Shown piece after piece: positions 33,065 to 39,034 of a stretch of 61,630 nt of DNA. A model generated the notes under the pieces. That model was not told the DNA's origin and searched no databases. It saw only the letters and a program-made list of their open reading frames with translations. A program made the position numbers and the translations under genes. Origin of the DNA: a virus; IMG/VR virus record IMGVR_UViG_3300042549_001103, positions 1 through 61,630 of that record, one strand, 5' to 3'. How positions within the stretch are numbered: the first letter of the stretch is position 1; each line of letters begins with the position of its first letter.

Positions 33065-33232
33065 TTATTCCTCCACTTCATCTACGTAACCTACGGTTAT
33101 ATACAGATCGTCATACGGCAAAACTTCCTTTGCCTTTTTAAGTGCGATGATCTGGGCTTGTTCTTCGTTCTCTGCCTCAACTTCGTGATGTACGCTTGCT
33201 GAGTAGTCGATGCAAACTAAATACTTCTTCAT
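33065..33232 (-). CDS. Unknown protein, 55 aa, between AAA+ and VWA genes
   Basis: ATG has SD GGAAGGAG that directly touches palindrome site c. The sequence MKKYLVCIDYSASVHHEVEA, EEQAQIIALKKAKEVLP, YITVGYVDEVEE reads as a small beta-alpha-beta fold of a type seen in phage DUF proteins with an EAENEEQA helix. The SD of the VWA gene lies within its last codons, so the two are translationally coupled. Confidence 0.75.
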   Translation of the reverse strand: MKKYLVCIDYSASVHHEVEAENEEQAQIIALKKAKEVLPYDDLYITVGYVDEVEE

Positions 33233-33245
33233 TTCACTTCTCCTT

Positions 33246-33260
33246 CCTTACACTGTAAGG
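33246..33260. promoter_or_regulatory. Palindrome site c (CCTTACACTGTAAGG)
   Basis: Perfect 15 bp palindrome between the AAA+ gene stop and the 55-residue gene; on the - strand it runs straight into the SD GGAAGGAG. Confidence 0.7.
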
Positions 33261-33266
33261 TTTTAG

Positions 33267-34352
33267 TTAAGCCTTGTCGGCTGTGAACAAGTAGTTGTTA
33301 GCCATTGCCCACGTTGTGAACTTCTTGTTAGTCATCACGATGTTCTTGCGTGAGTACTTCTCTTGCCGTACACCGTTGGCAAACATACCCTGTGACTCCT
33401 TATCCATACGCATCATGTAGTCCATCCATGGGTCAACCCACTCACGCTCGATGTTAGTCAGCGCACGGAACACGACCATACACTTGACCGCAGCCGACGT
33501 TGGTAGTGCCGCACCCATCGGGTCTTTCTTAATAGACTCAAGGCTTGGCAACTCATCGGCTAACTTCACGAACGCCATCAGATCAAGGGCTGCACGTTCG
33601 CCTATCGTACCCATGAGTAACGCTGTCAACGATTGGTCATCGTAATGTTCGCGCTGTTTGAGCCAGTCCGATGCAGACTCCAATGAACGTGGTGTCACGA
33701 ACGCCTCGCGCTGCTGCTGTGGGTGAAAGATGTACGGGTTGTCCTCGGGTGTCTTGACCTCATCGAACGATTGAAACAATGCGGGGGTGTCCTTGCAGAA
33801 ACCCAGTAACGTGTGATCTATGCCATTGTTGATACCCCACTCGACCCACTCGATATGTGTAGGCTTGCGTGATGTCACAAGAGTCATGCGGTTACGTGCA
33901 TGGGGTGGTACTAAGTCACCTACACCCTCTGCGCCTAGGTTAGTGGTTGCGAACACAAGCCCACGCAGATCATACGAGCCGATCTTGCGCTCTAAGATAA
34001 TACGTAGCATTGCGTTCTTGACCGCAGGGTTAGCCTTACCGAACTCGTCGATCATTAAGATGATGGGCTTATTCAAGTGCACACCCAACTCTTCGTTCGG
34101 CACAAAGCGCACGAACCCTTGCTCGTCCATAGTTTGTAAGCTAGGAATGCTGATGTCGCCCAAGTCCTTAGTCGTGCAGTCAAAGTAGCAGGGCGTGTGG
34201 TCGGGTAACAACTTAGCGAGTGTCTTGAGCAGGGATGACTTACCCGTACCCATGTGTCCTCGCACAAGCACCGTGTTGTCGTAGCCACCATGCAAGATGG
34301 CGTTACTGATTTGGTCAAGTGACAGGGCGTATAGAGATGTAGCTGATGCCAT
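33267..34352 (-). CDS. MoxR/CobS-like AAA+ ATPase
   Basis: The 361-residue protein has Walker A GHMGTGKS (32-39), Walker B ILMIDE (98-103) and sensor 1 FATTN (N138), then AEGVGDLVPPHARNRMT with the arginine finger region. The pattern is of the dynein-related AAA_5/MoxR group, like the CobS protein of cobaltochelatase and cyanophage cobS. It would form a hexamer that acts on the VWA partner encoded downstream. SD AAGGAA precedes ATG; palindrome d is 57 bp upstream. Confidence 0.9.
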   Translation of the reverse strand: MASATSLYALSLDQISNAILHGGYDNTVLVRGHMGTGKSSLLKTLAKLLPDHTPCYFDCTTKDLGDISIPSLQTMDEQGFVRFVPNEELGVHLNKPIILMIDEFGKANPAVKNAMLRIILERKIGSYDLRGLVFATTNLGAEGVGDLVPPHARNRMTLVTSRKPTHIEWVEWGINNGIDHTLLGFCKDTPALFQSFDEVKTPEDNPYIFHPQQQREAFVTPRSLESASDWLKQREHYDDQSLTALLMGTIGERAALDLMAFVKLADELPSLESIKKDPMGAALPTSAAVKCMVVFRALTNIEREWVDPWMDYMMRMDKESQGMFANGVRQEKYSRKNIVMTNKKFTTWAMANNYLFTADKA

Positions 34353-34408
34353 GATAATTCCTTATAAGATGTTTGATTGTGTTACTTGTTGTACTCGGTG
34401 CTGCAAAC

Positions 34409-34424
34409 CCTTACAGCTGTAAGG
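34409..34424. promoter_or_regulatory. Palindrome site d (CCTTACAGCTGTAAGG)
   Basis: Perfect 16 bp palindrome that includes the stop codon of the DUF3150-like gene (34411-34413) and precedes the AAA+ gene by 57 bp. The centre is 2 bp rather than 1 bp, or a 4-base loop as RNA. Confidence 0.7.
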
Positions 34425-35331
34425 ATGGTAGTGCTTTCAATACTGCATCTACTTTCTGCTTCGTCTCATGGCGCAAGTAGTCGTCCTCACGCAGAGCCTC
34501 GGCTGACACACACAAGAACGTATCTTCAAGTGAGCGTGCCATTGCTGCCATCTGACTGTCGCCTGTGATATTGCACGACTTCATGATGTCCACGATTTCC
34601 ACCACGTTATCCACGAGCGAGTCACGAAACACTTTGCGCGTAGTCTTGTCACGGCTGTTGGCATAGTCAAGGCGTTCTGACATCTTAGATAACGCTGTGT
34701 ACGCCCGCTTCCATATATCGCCCATTGCGTTGTTAAGCTGCGCGGTGTAGTACTGTGTGTAGTGCGATGTTAAGAGATCATTAGCTTCCTTGCCCATGTC
34801 CACACGAAAGTCACCCACCTCTGGCACAGGCATATAGTTAGCACTGAACCGGAACTTAGACACCAAGCTGTCCGATGTCGGGTACTCATCGGCATGGAAT
34901 AACGCGCCTAGCTTGACTTGTGACTGCCCAATCTCCCACGAATACGCGTCGATAAACACTTGCACAAGCCGCACGAACTCTTGCTCGAGCTCACTGATCT
35001 GCTTGGTGTACTTGAAATACTGAGCCGTTGGCAACAGGCGCAGCCCCGAGTCCGACCATGGCATGGTCATCGCATAGTGGATGTTGCGAGCGTTCGCAGC
35101 AAACTTACTCACCGCATCCAATTCGGCACAGTCCCCAAGCAACTTCTTGTTCACGCTTGCCGTGCCACGTGCTGCGTTGTTAGCAGATGTAACCTCTGCG
35201 CTTGCTCGCTTGTCCAACTTGCGACCTGTCCACGTACTGATGTTTAGTTCCACGAGCATTGCAGCCGTACTGATTGATGGTGCGTTAATAGATGGTGCTG
35301 TGTGTGTTGCGTTAATAGATGGTGCGTTCAT
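34411..35331 (-). CDS. DUF3150-like protein
   Basis: In this 306-residue protein, from residue 25 it reads MLVELNISTWTGRKLDK, then AVSKFAANARNIHYAMTMPWSDSGLRLLP, MPVPEVGDFRVD and KVFRDSLVDNVVEIVD, a pattern I recall for DUF3150-type phage proteins encoded beside AAA+ ATPases. The first 24 residues are APSIN repeats made by a duplicated 17 bp unit. ATG at 35331 has SD AAGGAAAA abutting palindrome e; ATG at 35259 lacks SD. Role unknown, probably part of the AAA+/VWA module. Confidence 0.7.
   Translation of the reverse strand: MNAPSINATHTAPSINAPSISTAAMLVELNISTWTGRKLDKRASAEVTSANNAARGTASVNKKLLGDCAELDAVSKFAANARNIHYAMTMPWSDSGLRLLPTAQYFKYTKQISELEQEFVRLVQVFIDAYSWEIGQSQVKLGALFHADEYPTSDSLVSKFRFSANYMPVPEVGDFRVDMGKEANDLLTSHYTQYYTAQLNNAMGDIWKRAYTALSKMSERLDYANSRDKTTRKVFRDSLVDNVVEIVDIMKSCNITGDSQMAAMARSLEDTFLCVSAEALREDDYLRHETKQKVDAVLKALPSLQL
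35282..35325 (-). repeat. Two 17 bp direct repeats coding for APSIN units
   Basis: GCGTTAATAGATGGTGC occurs at 35282-35298 and 35309-35325, with a partial third copy just left of 35282 (TGATTGATGGTGC). They extend the N-terminus of the DUF3150-like protein and look like a recent slippage event. Confidence 0.8.
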
Positions 35332-35345
35332 GATGTTTTCCTTTT

Positions 35346-35360
35346 CCTTACACTGTAAGG
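35346..35360. promoter_or_regulatory. Palindrome site e (CCTTACACTGTAAGG)
   Basis: Perfect 15 bp palindrome lying in the leader between promoter 35445-35474 and the DUF3150-like start at 35331; on the - strand it directly abuts the SD. Confidence 0.7.
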
Positions 35361-35444
35361 TTCTGATTGATATTGTTAAGTGATACTCGGTCTATCGTAT
35401 AAGCAGCTTGCGCTGCCTACTTTCATTTCATTCACTACAACTAC

Positions 35445-35474
35445 ATTATAACACTATATGACACACTATGTCAA
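35445..35474 (-). promoter_or_regulatory. Sigma70 promoter (TTGACA, 18 bp, TATAAT)
   Basis: On the - strand a consensus -35 (complement of 35469-35474) and a consensus -10 (complement of 35445-35450) with an 18 bp spacer. It sits in the 163 bp gap before the DUF3150/AAA+/VWA genes and would give a leader of about 105 bases containing palindrome e. Confidence 0.8.
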
Positions 35475-35494
35475 GTTATTACACTTCTTGATAC

Positions 35495-35677
35495 TTATAC
35501 CTCATTGAATCTAAACTTACGCACCCATATAAAACGGGTGTCAAGCGGCACGTACACTCGCAGCTCAAAAGCCTTATCGCTGTAGATTTCATGGCACACA
35601 CTGATACCCCTGTCGGGCGTCACGCCTAACACCTCTACGATCTTGCCGTTGGGCAGCTTCCCTGCTGTGAATTCCAT
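35495..35677 (-). CDS. Unknown protein, 60 aa
   Basis: ATG at 35677 has SD AAGGAG 6 bp upstream, better than the longer frame. MEFTAGKLPNGKIVEVLGVTP, HEIYSDKAFELRVYVPLDTRFIWVRKFRF looks like a small beta barrel. The 20 bp around its SD and start are identical to those of the next gene upstream. Not recognised. Confidence 0.7.
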   Translation of the reverse strand: MEFTAGKLPNGKIVEVLGVTPDRGISVCHEIYSDKAFELRVYVPLDTRFIWVRKFRFNEV

Positions 35678-35687
35678 TACGTTCTCC

Positions 35688-35828
35688 TTATTCCTCACGC
35701 ATACCTACGGGCTTACGTTTCACGTACCGCACAGTCCACGGCACACCGTTAATCCACCCGCACGTACCGAGCGCTCCCGCAGGGCGTATTGCCCAACAGT
35801 TTCTTAGCCTCACCACTGTGTATTCCAT
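35688..35828 (-). CDS. Unknown protein, 46 aa
   Basis: ATG at 35828 with SD AAGGAG; the longer frame runs back into the previous gene. MEYTVVRLRNCWAIRPAGALG, GWINGVPWTVRYVKRKPVG; Trp- and Arg-rich with two Cys. Start region identical over 20 bp to that of the following gene. Not recognised. Confidence 0.6.
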   Translation of the reverse strand: MEYTVVRLRNCWAIRPAGALGTCGWINGVPWTVRYVKRKPVGMREE

Positions 35829-35838
35829 TACGTTCTCC

Positions 35839-36012
35839 TTAAAAGGGTTCAACTTCGCCTTGCTCTGCTTCCCGCACGTCCATGCATCCTGCATCAAAAC
35901 CTTTCTGGTACTGCTTGCACGTGTCGTATGCGTGGATGTTGATGGTGTTGTTCACTGCGTCCTGATAACCCATGGTGTAGTTAGCAGGGGTAGGGTTTTT
36001 GTAGTTAGTCAT
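35839..36012 (-). CDS. Unknown protein, 57 aa
   Basis: ATG overlaps the stop of the zinc-ribbon gene by ATGA. MTNYKNPTPANYTMGYQDAVN, then HAYDTCKQYQKGFDAGCMDVREAE has the GYxDA/GFDAG pattern of short phage proteins with repeated Gly-Tyr/Phe helices. Function unknown. Coupling to its neighbour supports that it is a gene. Confidence 0.7.
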   Translation of the reverse strand: MTNYKNPTPANYTMGYQDAVNNTINIHAYDTCKQYQKGFDAGCMDVREAEQGEVEPF

Positions 36013-36230
36013 TTCGCACTCCTTATGTACTTCGGGTTAAGATCTTTTAAGTCATTCATATCGGTAATAAGTACTGCGTTGGACTTGTGCAGGTTAACTA
36101 CTGTGTGCTTGCGTTGTTGCGCTTGTTGTTCACCGCATGGTAGGCACGTGCTGTATCCCAACTTGAACCGCTTGTGTGGCACGTAACCACCAAAACAAGT
36201 GGTGCATAAATATCTGGTGTCCTCACTCAT
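36009..36230 (-). CDS. Zinc-ribbon protein, 73 aa
   Basis: ATG at 36230 overlaps the previous stop by 8 bp (ATGAGTGA); the longer frame runs antiparallel through coding DNA and is not used. Two CxxC pairs, CTTC (9-12) and CLPC (29-32), with Lys/His between, form a probable zinc ribbon. The C-terminal HTVVNLHKSNAVLITDMND and LNPKYIRSAK are unknown. May bind nucleic acid or a host protein. Confidence 0.7.
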   Translation of the reverse strand: MSEDTRYLCTTCFGGYVPHKRFKLGYSTCLPCGEQQAQQRKHTVVNLHKSNAVLITDMNDLKDLNPKYIRSAK

Positions 36231-36438
36231 CGAACTTTCCAATCCCTGCGACCGCAGGGTAACGCTCACCAGTGTTGATGTCGATGCAGTTACCAAGGTC
36301 GATGTCCTTGTGCTTGTTGGCGATGTACGCCATGGCACGCAGTAAGTCCGCATCACGAAAAAGCCCTGAGTGGTAGTCACGCAGCACCATGTGAATCTCG
36401 TCGTGCATTGCGCGTTGTTGGGTAGTAGTGGCTGTCAT
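36223..36438 (-). CDS. Unknown protein, 71 aa
   Basis: SD AAGGA precedes ATG. Helical protein (QRAMHDEIHMVLRDYHSGLF, DADLLRAMAYIANKHKDIDLG) ending NTGERYPAVAGIGKFDE. No domain recognised. It lies within the promoter-36992 operon. Confidence 0.65.
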   Translation of the reverse strand: MTATTTQQRAMHDEIHMVLRDYHSGLFRDADLLRAMAYIANKHKDIDLGNCIDINTGERYPAVAGIGKFDE

Positions 36439-36453
36439 GGTATGTCCTTAGTT

Positions 36454-36660
36454 TCAATTTAGGAAAGTAAACTCTTTAGCGTCCCAGTAACGTGTGCTTG
36501 GGATGCCCTCGTGGTAAGTCACGAACCGATGTTGCTTGGGAAAGTAGGTCAGCAATTCGATACGTGCATCGTCTTTGATCTTGGTAAAGAACTTAGCTTC
36601 TGCAACTTGAAGCACCTCCTGATCTTTAGCCGATTGGCAAAACTCATAAACAACCTTCAT
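36454..36660 (-). CDS. Unknown protein, 68 aa
   Basis: SD AAAGGA precedes ATG. MKVVYEFCQSAKDQEVLQVAEAKFF, ARIELLTYFPKQHRFVTYHEG, YWDAKEFTFLN, a small mixed alpha/beta protein. No family recognised. Part of the group of small early genes. Confidence 0.65.
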   Translation of the reverse strand: MKVVYEFCQSAKDQEVLQVAEAKFFTKIKDDARIELLTYFPKQHRFVTYHEGIPSTRYWDAKEFTFLN

Positions 36661-36671
36661 CTCGTTTTCCT

Positions 36672-36893
36672 TTAGGTTTGGTTGTCGTTACGTATGGTTT
36701 CTATTTCTTGCAACATCGAAGTAAGCACGCGCTCTACCCTGTCTTGCAACACGTGGGGTTTGGGGTAGTCACCTTGTACTGCGCTTAGCCCGATGTTTAG
36801 GTTTGCGAAGTTGTCTAGCAAACATCTGAGCGTCCGTGCCCTGAGCAAGTGCAAGTCATGCCTTGCGTGAATCAACTCTGTTTCTGTACTCAT
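36672..36893 (-). CDS. Unknown protein, 73 aa, first gene of its operon
   Basis: SD AAGGAAA follows palindrome f directly; promoter 36969-36997 lies 76 bp upstream. Helical: TELIHARHDLHLLRARTLRCLL, RVERVLTSMLQEIETIRND. As the first gene behind a near-consensus promoter it may be made early, possibly as a host-takeover factor; that is inference. Confidence 0.65.
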   Translation of the reverse strand: MSTETELIHARHDLHLLRARTLRCLLDNFANLNIGLSAVQGDYPKPHVLQDRVERVLTSMLQEIETIRNDNQT

Positions 36894-36905
36894 CGTATTT
36901 CCTTT

Positions 36906-36920
36906 CCTTACACTGTAAGG
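36906..36920. promoter_or_regulatory. Palindrome site f (CCTTACACTGTAAGG)
   Basis: Perfect 15 bp palindrome in the leader of the gene starting at 36893, abutting its SD on the - strand and about 50 bp downstream of the -10. Confidence 0.7.
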
Positions 36921-36968
36921 TTTATTGTTAGGTGTCGGTCATGGTGTTTCTTCATTCACCATACCTCT

Positions 36969-36997
36969 ATTATACCCCAAGTGGCATACTATGTCAA
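36969..36997 (-). promoter_or_regulatory. Sigma70 promoter (TTGACA, 17 bp, TATAAT)
   Basis: On the - strand a perfect -35 (complement of 36992-36997), 17 bp spacer and perfect -10 (complement of 36969-36974). A second TTGACA lies about 18 bp further upstream. It should be a very strong host-polymerase promoter for the small early genes. Confidence 0.85.
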
Positions 36998-37018
36998 GTT
37001 TTGACAAATAGTGTCAAG

Positions 37019-37100
37019 GATGTGCTTTCCGAAGATGACGGGGTTCACAATGTGTAATGGAGTGTCGTAGATGTGCTTTCCGAAGATGACGGGGTTCACA
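37019..37100. repeat. 31 bp direct repeat, two copies
   Basis: A 31 bp sequence beginning GATGTGCTTTCCGAAGATGA is present identically at 37019-37049 and 37070-37100 (period 51 bp), just upstream of the strong promoter. It could be a regulator-binding site or a recent duplication. Confidence 0.85.
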
Positions 37101-37153
37101 GAGTGAAAGTTCTTGTAAAGTTCTGTATGGGGTGTGTGCAAGTCATTGATATG

Positions 37154-37462
37154 GAACGAATGTTCGAAAGTAACAATGTTCTCAGGTAATACCTGCCGGA
37201 AAGTGGTGTCCACGTTTTTGAGGCAAAATTAGAACTTTCGCAGGACTTCAAAAAGGGGCAAAAAAAATTCCTAGGTTAAAAGGCAATCTCAAATAGAACA
37301 TTAGAACATTCATAATATATTAATATAACTTACTAAAACACAAACTATGGTTTACTAAATTGTGTCAAGAATGTACGTAAAACTACGTAAAGTGGCGTAA
37401 AACTAATGTTCCTAACAAATGGAACATTCGAAGAACTTTAGAACATTTGAAGTGGAACATTC
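37154..37462. repeat. GAACATT repeat cluster with AT-rich segment; candidate replication origin
   Basis: GAACATT occurs at 37296-37302, 37304-37310, 37422-37428, 37441-37447 and 37455-37461 and inverted at 37405-37411. AATGTTCC/GGAACATT at 37405-37428 is an 8 bp inverted repeat. Further AATGTTC copies lie at 37159-37165 and 37175-37181, the former in GAACGAATGTTC. Between them 37311-37380 is very AT-rich, and ACGTAAAA-like steps repeat at 37375-37403. Iteron-like repeats beside an AT-rich stretch in a gene-free region are typical of origins; it could also be an operator cluster. Confidence 0.5.
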
Positions 37463-37507
37463 ACTTTTCCAACACACCATAACTCTGCATAGTTTAAATT
37501 TAGCCTG

Positions 37508-37790
37508 CGCTCGTCGCGACTCGTAAAACTATCATTTACCTACCCCGCAGCCTTAGAGGCGTGTGGCTCTCCGCGGTGCTGTCTTGCAGCCTTAGAGGCG
37601 TGTGGCTCTCCGCGGTGCTAAAAAACACGACCCTCAAAAAAACCACGCTCGTCGCGACTCGTACAACTATCATCGCCCCGCTAGCCTTAGAGGCGTCTAG
37701 CTCTCCGAGGTGCTACCCGCTAGCCTTAGAGGCGTCTAGCTCTCCAGCCTGCTCAAAAACTGCGCTCATCGCGACTCGAAGAACTATCAT
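37508..37790. repeat. Ordered A-B-B-A-B-B-A repeat array
   Basis: Repeat A (28 bp, beginning CGCTCGTCGCGACTCG and ending ACTATCAT) is at 37508-37535, 37646-37673 and 37763-37790. Repeat B (34-35 bp, with GCCTTAGAGGCGT and CTCTCC) is at 37547-37580 and 37586-37619 (identical) and at 37680-37714 and 37719-37753 (near identical); each B pair has a 39 bp period. B contains the small hairpin GCCT-TAG-AGGC, A contains the palindrome TCGCGA. GC content is above the surroundings. A + strand frame across it (37561-37983) encodes only the repeats and has no SD. Confidence 0.85.
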
Positions 37791-37948
37791 AAACCGCCAA
37801 GAAAAAACTGACGGAGAATTTAAGCGGCATTGTGCATGGCGTAGGTTGTTCGGTTTGGCATGGGCTGCGCCCATCGGTTTGGCAACGGGAAGGTTTTTAT
37901 TGTGCCGGATCCTTACAAGTGTAAGGTTTGTCTGGATCGTACGGACGC
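37791..37948. other. Gene-free stretch between repeat array and terminator
   Basis: Contains a perfect 6 bp hairpin ATGGGC-TGC-GCCCAT (37860-37874), GGTTTGGCA repeated on either side of it, and palindrome g. No gene seen. Confidence 0.5.
37911..37926. promoter_or_regulatory. Palindrome site g (CCTTACAAGTGTAAGG)
   Basis: Perfect outer arms CCTTACA/TGTAAGG around AG, between the repeat array and the terminator. Unlike the other sites no gene start follows closely. Confidence 0.65.
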
Positions 37949-37980
37949 AAAAAAACCCGCAAGGTTTGCACCAAGCGGGC
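37949..37980 (-). terminator. Rho-independent terminator
   Basis: On the - strand CCCGC, a 14-base loop that can pair further (TTGGTGCAAACCTT), GCGGG, then seven T (37949-37955). It ends the operon 38936-38001. Confidence 0.8.
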
Positions 37981-38000
37981 TAAGTTAAATGTAGTGTGGG

Positions 38001-38186
38001 TTAACTAAAGCATTCAAACCTTTTAGCGTTAACGTTATTTATACCCTCATAACAGTAAACACGTGAACCGGATTCTAAGGGTTTAATCCAAAAAACGTCC
38101 TGTCTTTTTCTACCAGAAATATCGCCTTTGGTTTGCCACAATAGCAGATTAGATAAGTGCGCGTCAGAGAATTTAATTTCTTGCAT
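38001..38186 (-). CDS. Unknown protein, 61 aa
   Basis: ATG with SD AGGGG 8 bp upstream. MQEIKFSDAHLSNLLLWQTKG, SGRKRQDVFWIKPLESGSRVYCYEG; basic middle and a beta-like C-terminus. Not recognised. It follows the membrane peptide gene by 14 bp and precedes the terminator. Confidence 0.65.
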   Translation of the reverse strand: MQEIKFSDAHLSNLLLWQTKGDISGRKRQDVFWIKPLESGSRVYCYEGINNVNAKRFECFS

Positions 38187-38200
38187 GGTAAACCCCTAAG

Positions 38201-38299
38201 TTATTGTGCCAAAATATCGACAATCCAGTCCATAAAAAACAAGATCATTCCAGCAATCCAAACAAAACAAAAAACATCTAAGAATTTTTTAAGCATCAT
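38201..38299 (-). CDS. Membrane micropeptide, 32 aa
   Basis: Two adjacent ATGs at 38299 and 38296, then KKFLDVFCFVWIAGMILFFM, a single transmembrane helix with a basic N-terminus, ending DWIVDILAQ. It lies between two same-strand genes with normal operon spacing. No good SD; an 8 bp hairpin (38304-38323) sits just before the start. A gene is likely but not certain. Confidence 0.45.
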   Translation of the reverse strand: MMLKKFLDVFCFVWIAGMILFFMDWIVDILAQ

Positions 38300-38303
38300 T
38301 TAG

Positions 38304-38323
38304 CGGACGGGTTTCCCCGTCCG
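38304..38323 (-). terminator. Strong hairpin after the 201 aa gene (attenuator-like)
   Basis: CGGACGGG, loop of 4, CCCGTCCG: a perfect 8 bp GC-rich stem 8 bp after the stop codon at 38331. Only a weak T-rich tail follows on the - strand, so it may reduce rather than stop transcription, or protect the upstream message, and it covers the ribosome site of the micropeptide gene. Confidence 0.55.
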
Positions 38324-38330
38324 TCCTGTT

Positions 38331-38936
38331 TTAGTTGAGAGGGATCATACCTTGCGCGGACATAATACGTTTCACGCAGTCCGCTACATCAAAATTAGCA
38401 CCTTCCATCTTTTGCAGTTTGACAATGACGGCAGCAAGTGCGGCGTGAATCTTTTGGTTTTCAGTTTTGACCGATTCGGATCCCTCGGTTTCCGTTTCAG
38501 TACTGATAGCCTCGCCGCTCTTGTCCAGTCCGTCAATGGCAAACAAGTGAGTCCGAATGCGATTTAAGTACGTATCCTTTTTGGTAAGTAAATTAGTGCG
38601 TTCCGCTTTTGTTGCAAGGTCAAGGGTTTTTGCATCCTTATGATACAGGGCATAATCTGACTTGGAGAAACCCGCGATAATAGCGTCAATCGTTTGGGTA
38701 CGCGCCGATTCGGATCCACCATTGGTAATAGTCATAAGCATATGACCGGTAAAACCATCGGCGTGCAAACCCTCGGAAATCGTGCGAAGGTTTTTGGCCT
38801 GTTTGGCCTCGACAGTCATATCAGTACTAACGTAGGACATGATGGCGGAACGGGTAGTACTGGACATAATTACATCGGCGGGTAAGAGCGTTACTGAAGT
38901 AAGAGCCGATACCAGGGAAGAGGCTTGCTTTTTCAT
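38331..38936 (-). CDS. Unknown protein, 201 aa, first gene of the rightmost early operon
   Basis: SD AAGGA lies 9 bp before ATG, with a consensus promoter at 38990-39018. The first 25 residues (KKQASSLVSALTSVTLLPAD) are mildly hydrophobic but lack a convincing cleavage site. Ser/Thr-rich, mainly helical (AEERTNLL-like charged parts, IHAALAAVIVKLQKMEG). One Cys. I do not recognise a family. Its own strong promoter and palindrome h suggest abundant early expression. Confidence 0.75.
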   Translation of the reverse strand: MKKQASSLVSALTSVTLLPADVIMSSTTRSAIMSYVSTDMTVEAKQAKNLRTISEGLHADGFTGHMLMTITNGGSESARTQTIDAIIAGFSKSDYALYHKDAKTLDLATKAERTNLLTKKDTYLNRIRTHLFAIDGLDKSGEAISTETETEGSESVKTENQKIHAALAAVIVKLQKMEGANFDVADCVKRIMSAQGMIPLN

Positions 38937-38989
38937 AACTGTACATCCTTATAAGAGTTAGAGTTACTGACTAATTTGTCAGTAAAGAT

Positions 38990-39018
38990 ATTATAGATCA
39001 AATGTCATATTGTGTCAA
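38990..39018 (-). promoter_or_regulatory. Sigma70 promoter (TTGACA, 17 bp, TATAAT)
   Basis: Perfect -35 (complement of 39013-39018) and perfect -10 (complement of 38990-38995) with 17 bp spacing, 54 bp upstream of the 201 aa gene. Confidence 0.85.
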
Positions 39019-39034
39019 GTAGTGTGATGGAATA

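Larger units (their letters stand above)
36894..37213 (-). other. Leader and upstream region of the 36893-35495 operon
   Basis: No convincing gene in 320 bp. It contains palindrome f, a consensus promoter and two 31 bp direct repeats, each listed separately. A frame opens from GTG at 37213 but overlaps the promoter and has no SD. Confidence 0.6.

Noticed and set aside
36989-37213. 74-codon - strand frame with a duplicated VNPVIFGKHI unit
   Set aside because: It needs a GTG start without SD, overlaps the -35 of a consensus promoter, and its repeats are simply the 31 bp DNA repeat read in frame.
37508-37790. CRISPR array
   Set aside because: Two interleaved repeat families, B copies nearly back to back, no unique spacers of regular length and no cas genes.
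37561-37983. 140-codon + strand frame (LALEASSSP repeats)
   Set aside because: It only translates the A/B repeat array and the region beyond it, has no SD, and opposes all nearby operons.
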